In this document: positions 34,333-46,606 of the stretch, piece by piece | How positions within the stretch are numbered: the stretch's first letter is position 1 | How the letters are laid out: every line of letters starts with the position of its first letter | Program-made: the position numbers and the translations under genes | Notes under the pieces: model-generated | Database searches by the model: none | What the model saw: the letters and a program-made list of their open reading frames with translations, nothing else | Told to the model about the DNA's origin: nothing | NCBI GenBank assembly: GCA_037976565.1 | Contig: CP137672.1 | Span: 38,290,672-38,354,671, forward strand | Origin: Mesocentrotus franciscanus | Taxonomy: Eukaryota > Echinodermata > Echinoidea > Camarodonta > Strongylocentrotidae | Length of the DNA: 64,000 nt | Direction: 5' to 3'

Positions 34333-35191
34333 TGTTCTAAGTGGTGGGTGTGGCCAAGGGAGCCCCCTCCCCCAAAAAGCGGCCCTTTTGACGACAAATT
34401 AGTATTTTGTAAATAATATTTTAAGGAAACCTTGAACCACCATGAGTTTGGTGTCGTATGAGAGAAAATTAAATAATCTACATTTTGATACCTATTTCAA
34501 CGAAATTAGGATTAATTTACATAGCAAATTTAAGTTAAAAACATGATTTTTGGTGATTTTTTTTCGAAATATTGAATTTTATCAAAAAAGATTATTTTCC
34601 ATATATCAAAATTGGAGAGGTGCACTTTTTCATAACTTTCCAGGAATTTACTTATGTACAATGAAAATAACCTGTGCAAGGGAGAGGCTTATATAGTTTT
34701 CAATGAAGTTATAGCACTGATCCAAAGTTATTGATTTGATTTTCACAAAAACAACATTTTTGCCCACATGTGTAACTGTATGCATGTACGTGCATTAGTG
34801 TATTAAGGACCTATTTGGTGTGTTTACATCGAGTTTTAAAGATAACTGTTAACTAAAACCTCTTATCACCATGTATTTGGTGTCAAAAGATGGATAATTA
34901 AAATACCTTTATCCTGATATCAATTTCAATGAGTGATGTAGTGTGTGAAATACAAATTTTGAGCCAAAAATGTGCTTTATTGTAGATATTATAGATATTG
35001 GCCAGTATCTCGGTATATTAACTGGACAAAAGTGATTAGACATTTCAGTAGTGCAGAAAATTCTGAGGATTTGGAGCGCTGAGTGCAATTGATAAGTTCT
35101 TCTTCTGTACTATGGGATGTTTCAGGAAATGTGGACATTGGCAGTTGCCTCCCCCAGGCGCGGATCCAGGGGGCCAGGGGGCCTTGCCCCG

Positions 35192-35470
35192 CCAAAAGAG
35201 AGAGAGAGAGAGAGAGAGAGAGAAGGAAAAGAAGGGAAATGAAAAAGAAGAGAGAAAGGGAAAGAAAGAAGGGGAAGTGGGAAAGAAAAGGGGGAAATGG
35301 GAGATCGGGGGGGGGGGCGAAATGGCCTTGCCTCCTAGGTTGTTGCCTCCTCCTCCCCCCCCCCAGCAACAACAAAAAAGAGAGAAGGAAGGAAAGGGAA
35401 AGAAAAAAAATGAGAAAAGGAGATAAAGGGAATGAAATAAAGAGGACGAAGAAAAGAAGGGGGATATCAG
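35192..35470 (+). repeat. Purine-rich (AG/GGAAA) low-complexity block, left arm
   Basis: Runs of agagag and gaaagggaaa, interrupted by a C-rich piece near 35350. The mirror pyrimidine block lies at about 38550-38815 in the right arm. Confidence 0.85.
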
Positions 35471-35629
35471 TTGCGATTCTCCCGCCAACAAGTTGTGGAT
35501 CGGGGATGGGAGCCTAAACCTCCCCCCCCCTGCCAAAAAAGGGGTGAAGGGAAAGGCAAAGAGCAGAGCAAAAAGGAAACAAAAAAGAGGAAGAAAAGAA
35601 AAGGATTAAATTTTTTTTAATACCTACCC

Positions 35630-35955
35630 TGAACTTACGGGGGCTCTGCCCCCTGGAACCCGCCTAGGGCCCTAAGGCAGGCCCTTGGATGCTAATCTGA
35701 TCGTAATCAAACTGCCTAAAACAAACCCCTGAGCTTCCGGGGGTTCTGCACCCTGGACCCCACCTAGGGCCCTAAGGCGGGTCTCTGGATGCTAATCTGA
35801 TCGTAATCAAATGCCTAAAACCCCTGAGCTTCCGGGGGCTCTGCACCCTGGACCCCACCTAGGGCCCTAAGGCGGGTCTCTGGATGATCATCTGACCGCA
35901 ATTTAATGCTTAAATCCCCTGAGCTTCCGGGGGTTCCGTCCCCCTGGACCCCACG
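35630..35955 (+). repeat. ~95-bp tandem repeat (about 3.5 copies), left arm
   Basis: Unit: gagcttccgggggctctgca, then ccctggaccccacctagggc, then cctaaggcgggtctctggat and 'gctaatctgatcgtaatcaaa'. The mirrored array is at 37720-38165. Confidence 0.9.
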
Positions 35956-36636
35956 CCTATTAGTGACCTGCTAGAGTCACAAATAATAATACGCTTAATA
36001 CGCTTGAAAGGATTAGTTGTAGCACATTGACTAGCTTGAACATGCAGATTTCCACTTGAGAAACGGCTGACTTAAAAGTTAAGCACAATTAGCACATTGA
36101 CTTAATTTCTTCTTTTCTTGTTGCCCACATCCCAATTAAACTTCAATAAATAGAAGTAATCAAAGATTGTCTATGACAGTGTCCCTGGTGGAACTGTAAC
36201 CCGAACGCTGTTTCAAAGGAAACAATCTACGACAAGTTTGCATTTTATTTTATTCTAATTAAAAAAAAATGTTATTCTATGTTAAAAAAGACCATATGAT
36301 TTATGCAACGCATCAAATCGTGAGATCCTTAGGAGTTCAAGGAGTTAGTAACGATTTAAAGTTATTCATGACTAAGCAGAAAAGATTTCAAATTGATCTC
36401 AATTGTAGTTGTGGAACTTCCTATTTGAAACACACAAAGACTAAAACTGAGATTTAATCGAATCAAGTAGTTTCATAATGTTCCTTCGATTTTTGTACCG
36501 AATTACTTGTAATCGAGAGGAAAAATAACTTTGCATACCTAGCCGAAACTATTTTATGAGAAAAGTTTATGTCATTCTAATCTAATCACAATAGGAATCA
36601 TGCGGAGTATTGGTTGCTCACAAGCATACACATTCA

Positions 36637-37368
36637 ATCAATTTCAATTTCAATTTCAATTTATTGTCCAATATATTGGAAATTTGTTTTGCTCACATTT
36701 TACAAACGTGCAAAGAATCAAAATAAGTTTACATACACAATATATCATATACTTTGACATAGAAATTCTTCAGAATATTGCTATACATAAATTTTCTTAC
36801 GTTATTATAAAACAAAATAAGTGAATCATTTTAAACTGTTCGAGTGAACGGGATGGCCCGGAAAGTTTACAAAAATAACATTATAGAAAGACAATTATAA
36901 AGAAGAACGTAAATTTCAGGTAGCATTTTGATTGTATTTGCGAATCGAGAAAGGAACGAAGGAATTTAGAAAACGTTGAGTGCGACAGTTCATTGAACGA
37001 AGTCGTTTACCATAACGCATAACAACATAGTATGGAAAGAGTGGGTGATTTTCGTTTTTCATAATTTGTTTTACTTCTAAAATTATTTTGGATTCGCATG
37101 CTTCATTTAAATTTTGAATTTCACTCGTGATCTTCCCTGCTTGTTTGGTGATTCTCTGGAGCTTGCTAAAGTCTTTCTTCCTACACCTCCCGTACCAGAC
37201 AACACAACTAAATAACATAACACTTTCTATGATGGATTTGTAGAACAAAGTAAGAATGGTCCTATCTACATGAAACGATTTAAGTTTTCTTAAAAAATAC
37301 ATCCTCTGTTGAGCCTTTGAAAGAACGGACTTACACTGAGTAGTCAGGCAAAATAAACCATTAAACAT
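36637..37368 (-). mobile_element. LINE (CR1/L2-like) 3' fragment
   Basis: A minus-strand frame (37368-36916) encodes the end of a reverse-transcriptase polyprotein: AQQRMYFLRKLKSFHV, FYKSIIESVMLFSCVVWYG and, near the end, RTQRFLNSFVPFSIRKYN. These patterns are typical of the RT C-terminus in CR1/L2 elements. The 3' end is a gacaataaattgaaattgaa tail (36637-36665). It lies in the loop between the inverted arms. Confidence 0.85.
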
Positions 37369-37719
37369 GGCGATATTATATTATATTCATGTTGATCGAT
37401 GCACTAACTTGTCTTGGTCATGGGCAAGATTAAGACAAGCGGCTGGAAGGGGGCGGGGGGTGGGGGGCAGGAGGCGCGGATCAAAGATTTCTTAGGGAGG
37501 GCCAAAATTTGAAATTGTGCTAGCCAAATATTGGTACGTAATGGTGACCACTAAAGCAGTGGCGTAATGAGCAAAATCGTTTGGGTGGGGCAGAAAAAAA
37601 ATCCGCATCACCACCACTCTTACATGCAGGCCCCGCTGAACGTTTCTCAAATTGGGTGGGGAGGGGGAGGCTAAAGTATTTACGATTATGAAGAGCGTAA
37701 CGTAAATGGGCATTGGGTC

Positions 37720-38165
37720 TAGGGGATCAAGGGCGGAGCCTCCGGAAGCTCGGGGCTTAGGGCCATTTAATTACGGTCAGATGGCATTTTTATACTTTAT
37801 TTGTGACACTGGCAGGACAATAATTGGCGTTTGGTCCAGGGGGCAGAGCCTCGGAAGCGCAGGGGATTTAAGCATTAAATTACGGTCAGATGAGCATCCA
37901 AAGGCCCGCCTTATGGCCCTAGGTGGGGTCCAGGGTGCAGAGCCCCCAGAAGCTCAGGGGTTTTAGGCATTTAGTTACGGTCAGGTGGCATTTTTATAAT
38001 TTATTTGTGACTCTGGCAGGTCACTAATTGGCGTGGGGTCTAGGGGGCGGAGCCCCCGGAAACTCGGGAGTTTTATGCATTAAATTACGATCAGATTAGC
38101 ATCCAAGGGCCTGCCTTAGGCCCTAGGTGGATTCCAGGGGGCAGAGCCCCCGTAAGCTCAGGGAT
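37720..38165 (-). repeat. Tandem repeat array of the right inverted arm
   Basis: About four diverged units with cagggggcagagcccccg-like cores and 'ttacggtcagat' blocks, the mirror of 35630-35955. Confidence 0.85.
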
Positions 38166-38189
38166 AGGTATTAAATCACGGTCAGATAA

Positions 38190-38540
38190 GGGGGAGGCAA
38201 GGGCCTTTCGCCCCCCCGATCCACACCTTGTTGGCGGGGAAAATCACTCATGATCTCCCCCACCTTTCTTCTTCCCCTTTTTTTTCCTTTTCCTTTCCCT
38301 TTCTCTCTCTTCCCTTTCTTCTCTCTTAAGGGGAGGGGCAAGGGCCTTTCGGTCCCCCCGATCCACACATTGTTGGCCGAATTAATCGCAACTAATCTCT
38401 CCTTGTTTTCATCTTTTTCTTTTCTTCTTCCTCTTTCTTGTTCCCTTTTAGCTCTCCTCTTTCCCTTTCCCCCTTTTTTTGGCGGGGGGGGAGAGGCAAG
38501 GGACTTTAGGTCCCATCCCCGATCCACAACTTGTTGGCGG
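38190..38540 (-). repeat. ~145-bp tandem units in right arm
   Basis: 'gggaggcaagggcctttcg...ccgatccacac.ttgttggc' begins at about 38205, 38335 and 38490, each unit followed by a pyrimidine-rich tail. The left arm appears to hold only one such unit, so the arms differ in copy number. Confidence 0.75.
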
Positions 38541-39730
38541 GAGAATCGCAACTGATATCCCCTTTTCTTTTTCTTTTCTTCGTCCTCTTTATTTCATTCC
38601 CTTTATCTCCCTTTTTCCTTTCCCTTCCTTCTTTCTCTTTTTTTACTGGGGGAGGCAACAACCTGGGAGACAAGGCCCTTTCGGCCCCGATCTTCCTTTT
38701 CCCCCTTTTTTCTGCTTTCTCTTCTTTCTTTCCCTTTCTCTCCTCTTTCCCTTTCCCTTCTTTTCCTTCCCTTTCCCTTCTTTTCCTTCTCTCTCTCTCT
38801 TTTTTGGCGGGGGCAAGGCCCCTTGGCCCCTGGATCCGCGCCTGGGGGAGGCGACTGCCAATGTCCACATTTCCTGAAACATCCCATAGTACAGAAGAAG
38901 AACTTATCAATTGCACTCAGCGCTCCAAATCCTTTGAATTTTCTGCACTACTAAAATGTCTAATCACTTTTGTCCAGTTAATATACCGAGATACTGGCCC
39001 AAATCAGAGGAATATCTACAATAAAGCACCTTTTTGGCTCAAAATTTATATTTCACACACTGCATCACTCATTGAAATAGATATCAGGATGAAGGTATTG
39101 TGGGGATTAGAGGTTTTAGTTAAAAGTTATCTTTAAAGCTCGATGTAAACACACCAAACAGGTGCACGTACATGTATATGCATACAGTTAATACACATGT
39201 GGGCAAAAATGTTGTTTTTGTGAAAATCAAATCAATAACTTTGGATTGCTATAACTTTTTATTGAAAAGATATATAAACCTCTCCCTCGCACAGGATATT
39301 TTCTTTGTACATAAAAAAATTCTTGGAAAGTTATGAAAAAATGCACTTCTCCAATTTTGATATATGGAAAATAATCTTTTTTGATAATTCAATATTTCGA
39401 AAAAAATCACAAAAAATCATGATTTTTACTTAAATTTGCGATGTAAATTAATCCTAATTTCGTTGAAATAGGTATCAAAATGTAGATAATTTAATTTTCT
39501 TTCATATGAAACCAAACACATGGTGGTTCAAGCTTTCCTTAAAATATTATTTACAAAATACTAATTTGTCGTCAAAAGGGCCGCTTTTTGGGGGAGGGGG
39601 CTCCCCCTGGCCGCACCCACCACTTAGAACGTGCCAGACGGTCGATTTGTTTTATGGAGCTATGCGATCTCTACATCTGTGCACATGAAAATTGGTTTCC
39701 TTTCCAGCTAGGTTGACCCCCGGCTCCCGG

Positions 39731-40490
39731 ACTACTATAGTAGCTGTATAAAATAATGAAGAAAATGCAAATAATTATAAACGGGTTTTGCCCACGACCT
39801 GAAGCGTTTGTGAAAGATAAAGGTTTTTATCACATGTGGGACCAAGAAAATACATTTTCTGAACAAGACTTAAAAAATCTATTGCAAAAGATATACAAGT
39901 CATGTATTAGACATTGGCAAAGAATTCGTGATGAAAATACATCATTGTCGCAGTATAAGCTAACCTGGAAAAAATAACTAATAAAAAAAAACTATATAGA
40001 CCTATATTATATATCACATCTAGAAAATTATCAAAAATATGACCAAAGTACAAGATATACACGTAAATAATATAGGTATTACTAATAATTAGGTGAAGTT
40101 GTTAATGGGAACAAGAAGTTAGCACGGTAGTCGACGGTCTAGTAATTCCATTCTTTGGCAAGATTAACAAAATATATGCATGCATGTAAAACTTGTTCGT
40201 TTTGAATTTACATATAGGCCTATACAAACAAAAAATAATACAGTATCCTGTAATTTTGTTTACATTTTCTAAAAGAAGAAAAAAAGTCTAAGTGCTAAAG
40301 CAGTTTTAAAATGAAAGATACAATGATCTTTGGATAAATACAATCATCATGATCTATGTTCATAAAACGAAAAGGATTTAGGTCAGACATACAGATGTGC
40401 GTACATAATTATCATGCGCAAAATTTCATGTAAAAGCTTCAAGCAAGTGTAGGAATACAATTTAAAAAAAACGAATGGGGGGGGGGTTGA
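39731..40490. other. AT-rich non-coding DNA, one unexplained short ORF
   Basis: A 73-codon frame (39756-39977, plus; MKKMQIIINGFCPRPEAF...) has no recognised motif and may be a relic. The rest holds nothing recognisable. Confidence 0.35.
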
Positions 40491-40494
40491 GCCC

Positions 40495-41000
40495 TCGTTT
40501 GTTTGTTTGTTTTATTTATTTCAATAAGGTAATAAAAAAAAACCTGCTTTCAGCCGCAAGGCTGTTTTTTAGCAAGTCCGTTGGTGTACAAAATAAGACA
40601 GCATTACAAAAATAATATACGACATAGTAATTAGGCTACACATTATTTACAAAGGATAAATACAAATTACAAAAACTAAAAACAGGTTATACACAAATTA
40701 TTATTAAAAAACAAAACAATTAGAGTAGAGATAACAAAGATAGTAGGGAAAATAGAAAAATCAGACAAACAGTATTTACGAACAAAAAGTATCATGACAG
40801 GCAAATCTCGGTAACTTAAAACAAAAAAAAAAATCATTGGAAAGATAATGTTGGATGCATTATTTGTATAAAACCGGTAGTTTACTTCATTTACATAGAA
40901 GGTATAGGTGTAAAGATGTCTCCGAAAGAATGACCTTGATATCTAATTTCAACTCGGAGATCATTCCACAGCTTTGTTCCTACAAACGAAATACAAAATT
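40495..41000 (-). mobile_element. LINE 3' fragment with (GTTT)n-type tail
   Basis: The minus-strand end of an RT protein is visible near 40985-40900 (FVGTKLWNDLRVEI), a common LINE C-terminal motif. The element ends at 40497-40525 in gtttgtttgttttatttatt, which is the tail read on the opposite strand. Confidence 0.65.
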
Positions 41001-41029
41001 GTCCTTGCGTTTGTTTTACATTTTGGTTG

Positions 41030-41215
41030 ATTGATTGATATACCATTGATTGATTTTATTCGCCAAGCCTCCAACATACAACAATATAAAGAATAACAGA
41101 TCAAAATTAAGTCAGCTTGAACAGGATAACCCACGAAAGGTTCTAGCTCCATGTTTCCAGTGGGGTCCTCGACATACTGTACAAAATTAATAAGTTAAAT
41201 TGTATTATTTACAGA
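41030..41215 (-). mobile_element. LINE 3' tail, 'ttgattttattcgccaa' family, copy 1
   Basis: 'attgattgattttattcgcc' followed by 'cctccaacatacaacaata' and 'ataagttaaattgtattatt'. The same order of blocks recurs at 45538-45680. Read on the minus strand it ends in an aatcaatcaa tail. Confidence 0.7.
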
Positions 41216-41309
41216 CAGATAAGAATAACAACATTAAACTAATAATGATAGAAATGATAATAAGTACAAAAAGAATAACAAGATAAAGAAAAGAAGAACA
41301 AGACAAGGA

Positions 41310-44300
41310 AGAATTTTATTTATTTATTTATTGAAATATATTTAATCAAGATAACAAGAATCAGATATACATTGTAGATACAAAATCTGTTTTACATCCT
41401 GGTCCTGAACAGAATAAAAATGTAATACACGGAAATATAAATAATGAAAATCACCAAAGTACACAAGCAAAGGTAAAAACAGTATAAAACTAATATATAC
41501 GAATAACACTCATTTGAAGTAGTAAAAAGCAACCAAAAGACGACAATGTAATAATGCAAATTAACAGCGGAAATACATCGAATCACCTAAAAGATATTGA
41601 AATATCACCAAAAAGATTAGCAGAGGAGAAAAGATATAAGGACATCGGTAGAAAGTAGAGAAGGAAAAGAGAGAAAGAAAGAAAGAGAGGGAGAGAGGAA
41701 GAGGGAGAGAGAGCCGGAGAGCAATGTGTCATTTCAAGAGCAGTGTATAAATAAACAATGTATCACACATGTTTAAAAATATTTGTCCTTGTATAATCGT
41801 TTAAAGACATCGATAGATTTAGCATTTTGACGAGTAGAAGGTAAAATATTCCAGATTTTGCCACCAGCGTATTTAAAACAATTCTTAAAACATTCAAGAG
41901 TAGGCTTTGGTAAAACAACATTCAACGTATTGGCAAGTCTAGTGTTAAAACCATGTCTGTCAAAAACCATTTCGACTTCATTGCACACTCGTACCGGGGC
42001 TTTTCTATGAATACAGTTGTACATAATACATGCTAAAAATAGTCACGTCTAGTGTCAATGGATTGCCATTTCAATGAATTCATTATATTCAAGCTATTTA
42101 CATCATAATCGAAATTCCTACAACAATACGTGCAGCTCTTTTCTGTAGTCGTAAAAGAATATTTCTGTTTTGTAAAGAACAGTTCCCCCAAACGGATCAA
42201 GAATAATCAAAGATGGGCTGTATGGTACATTTGTATATTTTATTCAAAATGGAAGAGCTTAAAAACTTACTGAGCTTTCTTAAAGTAAAAATCTTATAAC
42301 TTAACGATTTTCTAAGAGATTTAATGTGGCAATCCCAAAATAATCTATCATCAATTTCAACCCCTAAATATCTGATACTTCTTACTTGTTCTATTATTTC
42401 ATTATTAATATGCACCTTCAGACTAAAATTATTGTTACCTCGTGTGTTACTACCCAACAGCATAACATTACTCTTATTAGTATTAATACGTAATCTATCT
42501 TTTACAATACCATTCATTTATAGCATTTAAATCTGCTTGGAGCTTAGATGTAATGAATTAATATCCATATCAGAAACATTATATGACAACATCATCAGCG
42601 TATGTATTACACGTACTTAACCGTAAACAATCAGTTATATCATTTATAAAAACAAGAAAGAGGGAGGGGCCTAAAATACTCCCCTGAGGAATTCCTATAG
42701 TAATGTCCTTTGTTTCAGATAGTTTACCATGACAATAAACTGCTTGTTTCCTATTATATAAAAAACTAGAAAACCATTGAAGTTCAGTATCTAAAATACC
42801 ATACTTATCCAATTTGGACAATAAAAGTTCATGGTCAATACAATCAAAACATTTTGAAATATCAAGAAAGCATGCACCAACTTTTGCCTTTTCATTAAAA
42901 GATTCATACCAATCACCAATGACTCTATGTAAACATGTATTAGTTGAATGATTTGGCAAGAAAGCATATTGTTCAACACTAATAAGATGATTGGTCTGCA
43001 AGATAAAAACTGAGACTGAACTTCCTTTTTAAGCAGTTTAGCAATATGACATACGACTGAGATGGGTCTATAATTTGAAATATCATTCTTGTCACCTTTA
43101 CCTTTATAAACAGGCGTAGTTCTAGCCAGTTTCCAATCATCAGGTAAGAATCCACAATTTAAACTTTCATTAAAAAGATAGTTAAGAGAAATATTAATAT
43201 AAGGAGCTGAGATTTGAAGTAATTTTCTATCAAATTCTAAAATATCAAGGCTACTCTCTCTCGACAGTAGAGAGAGATTATTTTTGGTTCTACCGGGACT
43301 GATTGGTTTCATGACAAAGGTGTGTATACTTTTGGGGTGGTTTCAAGATAGATCATGATTATTGAAAGTTTCTGAAATCTGTTTACCAATATTTACAAAA
43401 TAATCGTTCAATTTATTACTGTCTAAATCAGATGGTAAAACAAAGTCTTTTTTCCCCTTCCAGTAATTTGCTTAATTCCTTCCATAACTTCTTACTATCA
43501 TTACTGTACCTCTCAGATACTGAGTCAAAATAGTTTTTCTTCTCTTTTCGTATGAGCTTGGTGACGGAATTCCTGAGATTTCGATATTCAGTCAATAGAT
43601 ATGGAAATTTTAGAGTATCATATTTTCTCTTTAAGTAGTCTCTTTTATAAATGAGTTTGATACTATTAGAATTCACCCATGGACAGTACCTAGTTTTAAC
43701 CCGACTTTCTTTTACAGGAGCATGTTTGTTACAACAAGTCAAAAAAGCCTGTTTCCATCCAACCCACTTTTCTCGTAGGGGAATACAAGAAGTATAATTA
43801 GTATTGAGTATGTCAGAATGTTTTAAATCATCAATAAAAGCATTTTCATTAAAATTCTTATAGTCTCTAAAGCGTATTCCATTATGAATATTCTTAGAAG
43901 TCTTGTTGACATTAAGACATGTGTATATAAAGGTAATGATCATTTAATTATATCTTTGCTACGTCATTTATTATATGCTTATCTGGTACAGAAGTAAGAA
44001 TATGGTCTAAACATTTAGATGAGGTGCCTGTAACCCTGGTGGGTTTATGGATCAATTGCGTTAATGAGAAGAGATTTTCAATCATATTAATAGGATTATC
44101 ACTAAAACTTGCATCAAACTTATAATCATAATTAAGATCACCCAGTATAACTAGGTCCTTGTCTTCAGATGCTACTTTCTCAAAAATATCCAGCATATTA
44201 TAAAAATAAGAAGAGTCAGAATTCGGTGGTCTATACAAACATGATAACATCCAACGATAAGTTTATCAGACTTCAATGATAATTCAATCCAGGTAGCCTC

Positions 44301-44345
44301 TAAGCTATTACTTAAAGATACTATGTCCCTTTTGCAGCCAACATC
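41310..44345 (-). mobile_element. Decayed LINE, CR1/jockey-superfamily ORF2
   Basis: Minus-strand frames in order: endonuclease C-terminus (44250-43948: YRPPNSDSSYF, VILGDLNYD, SKCLDHILTS); a linker (43943-43428, NVTKLIRKEKKNYF-type region); RT (43312-42579); RT C-terminal/connection region (42517-42197); and C-terminal domain (42024-41773, GGKIWNILP). A tail of aaat units (about 41315-41337) marks the 3' end. The endonuclease N-terminus and ORF1 are missing, so the copy is 5'-truncated. Confidence 0.85.
41773..44250 (-). pseudogene. LINE ORF2 (endonuclease/RT) relic
   Basis: RT palm motifs are clear: NYRPISVVCHIAKLL, FLDISKCFDCIDHELLLSKL, IPQGSILGPSLFLVFIND and the catalytic TYADDVV (42590). 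The thumb/connection shows TNKSNVMLLGS and YLGVEIDDRLFWDCHIKSL. Overlapping frames at 43312-42791 and 43001-42579 show a frameshift inside the RT. Further breaks lie at 43943/43948, 42520-42580 and 42024-42197. It cannot make an active enzyme. Confidence 0.85.
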
Positions 44346-44719
44346 AAATTCTGTAGAACTTTGCAGGAATTATGAATATGTCATGTATGTCCTGTCCGTG
44401 AAATTTAAACGTTAGCAGTGTCCTAATATTCAAATTATGCAAGGAACCCCGTTTACTTGCTAGACTTCACTGTCAGACACAATTGAGTGACTGACTGGCT
44501 TTTTTCATCTTTGGTAATAGCATACATAAAATGAGCTGTAAAGGGTACATGAGTATTTGTCTACATCAATAACCCACTTCTTGTAATGGCCAAAATTAAA
44601 CTGATTGAATCTTAATAACATAACATAACATCCGCCAAAATGTTTGAAAAACGCGATAAAAACGGGTGAAGAGCTGGACGTTAAAAAGACATTGCTTACA
44701 GCGTCACCTAATGAAGAAA

Positions 44720-45070
44720 AAGAGGGAAAACTGAATTCAAGCAGGGATTAAGAGTCGAGAACGGTACAAGGAATCGTCTTCTTCTCTAATAATTTAATGA
44801 AACGCCAAAGCTTCCGTGCTTCGCGCGGGAGGAGGAAACTGAATTCAAACAAAGAATTCAAACAAAGATTATGAGTCGAAAACGGTACAACGAATTGTCT
44901 TTTTTAGAGTATCATATATATCATCATGTATAATAATTTAATGAAACTTCAAAGCTTCCGCGCTTCGCGCGGGAGGGGGGACTGACCAAATTGACAAGGA
45001 TTAAGAGTCTGGTACAACGAATCGTCTTCTTTCTCTAAAAATGTAATGAAACGTCAAAGATTATAAAAAA
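44720..45070 (-). repeat. Partial copy of the hAT-element internal repeat
   Basis: Three units of 'gagtcgagaacggtacaagg...tcgtcttcttctctaataat' with 'caaagcttccgtgcttcgcg'. This is the reverse of the 8.0-8.5 kb units. No CAGGCGCG termini were found, so it is a fragment or solo internal array. Confidence 0.8.
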
Positions 45071-45127
45071 AGACAATAAATGAAACGGTCACCAATGAAA
45101 GTACTTGCCGTGAAACAGAATAACTAG

Positions 45128-45157
45128 AGAGAGAGAGAGAGAGAGAGTGTGTGTAGC
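45128..45157 (+). repeat. (GA)n/(GT)n microsatellite
   Basis: gagaga run continuing into gtgtgt. Confidence 0.9.
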
Positions 45158-45524
45158 AATATAACGTGGTATAACTTTGAAAGTATCTGTAAAGGTGACA
45201 TGTAATTGTGTCCCCCCCCCCCATGCTCAAACTCGGATTGACGCCCTTGAAGGGGACTGAATTGCTCTCATAATTGCCATTTCATTGACTTAAATAAATT
45301 CAATTTAGATCGCTTAATTTTGTATTAATATATGATATAATACTAAGTTACTAATACAGTGAGTGCTAATTAATACCTTTTATCTCATTCCAGGTCTTTG
45401 TATATAGCGCGCTAGGCGGTACCGTTCCCCAAAAGGTGCCTCTTTTGTGATAATCCCGTTCTAACGGGGGCGTTATCGATATTTAAAACATCCAGCACGC
45501 GGGACAGGCGTCTGTATTTGAGTT

Positions 45525-45860
45525 GATTGACCGATAACATTGATTGATTTTATTCGCCAATTATAAGCCTCCAACATACAACAATAGTAAAAGAAGATCG
45601 AGAGCCTTCCAGTGGTGTCCCCGACACTATATACATGTATAAAATTAATAAGTTAAAATCGTATTATTTACAGACTTCTACTTCTATAGTAATACTCATC
45701 AACGCCTGTTCAGCATCTAGATGAGGGTAAAGCATACTGGAGTTGTTATTTACAGCTCTATGCGGTACAGTTCCTGAAAAACTAAATTGATTCAAGAGCC
45801 ACCTTGAACTGCTTCAAAGAAGGCAGTTCGACGATGTTCTGAGGTAGCTCGTCCCAGTCC
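45525..45860 (-). mobile_element. LINE 3' fragment, 'ttgattttattcgccaa' family, copy 2
   Basis: The tail blocks match 41030-41215. Upstream on the minus strand (about 45860-45790) the frame reads DWDELPQNIVELPSLKQFKV, typical of a LINE polyprotein C-terminus (W-x-x-LP...S...FK). It supplies the protein end missing from copy 1. Confidence 0.75.
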
Positions 45861-46606
45861 TAAGTCCTGGGCCTGGGGAAATAACAGATGACGTACAGTG
45901 AACACGGAGATGATAGGAAACTTTCTTTCATGCATTTATATCTCCGCACCCGAATAACGAGTGGCACAAATTATCTACCGGAGATGGAGATGTACATGTA
46001 GCACGTACATAAAGAATTAAATTGGAAAGCATCGAGTATAGTTCTTGCATAGCATATTTAGCTAAAGCTACTGTATAGGGGGTCCGGACAGCCCGACCAA
46101 CAGACATCCTGACCCTGGATAATCCGACCCACTATCCTGGACAACTCAACCTGGTCGGGTTATCGAGCGAGCGCGAGGGCAGAGAGCTATAAAATTATAT
46201 TTCCAGCTATTTTAATATACTATGATGTCTAGTTAAGTCTAGCTGTCTAGACTCTAGGTATAAATTGCCACCCTGATTACTCGACCAAATTTGTTTCTTA
46301 TGATTTTATGAACCAAAATCTCTTAATTCACTCTGAATTTTTTATGAAAGTACCAGAACATATTCATACAAACATAATTTCTTTAAAAAAACATGACAGC
46401 TAGGCAGAACAAGATTATGTACTTTTCAAGAGTTTAATTATTGCAGTTGATTGAAGACGATCGACAATTGATAGGCTTACTCGATCATTACTCGTCCCAG
46501 GCTGGGGTTAGCGGCTATAAATATGCACATCCGATCGTCTTCGAGCATGAGATCTCAATTTCTGGCCGTCTCTCTATAACACTGCTTGATGTTGTCAAAT
46601 TACTAA

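Larger units (their letters stand above)
34250..39720. mobile_element. 5.5-kb fold-back structure with ~1.7-kb inverted arms
   Basis: The left arm (about 34257-35960) and right arm (about 37720-39715) are reverse complements along their length. Checked blocks include caaattttcatg...cgaccgtctggc; ggcccttttgacgacaaatt; the 'tactatgggatgtttcagga' block (35109/38881); the 'caggcgcggatccagg' block (35155/38840); and the gggggctctgcaccctgg repeats. A central segment of about 1.7 kb holds a LINE relic. No transposase is seen. Confidence 0.8.

Noticed and set aside
38171..39136. ORFs of 100-200 codons rich in Phe/Ser/Leu or Lys/Arg/Glu, also at 34989-35536
   Set aside because: Products of purine/pyrimidine low-complexity blocks in the inverted arms, on both strands. 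No real protein features.
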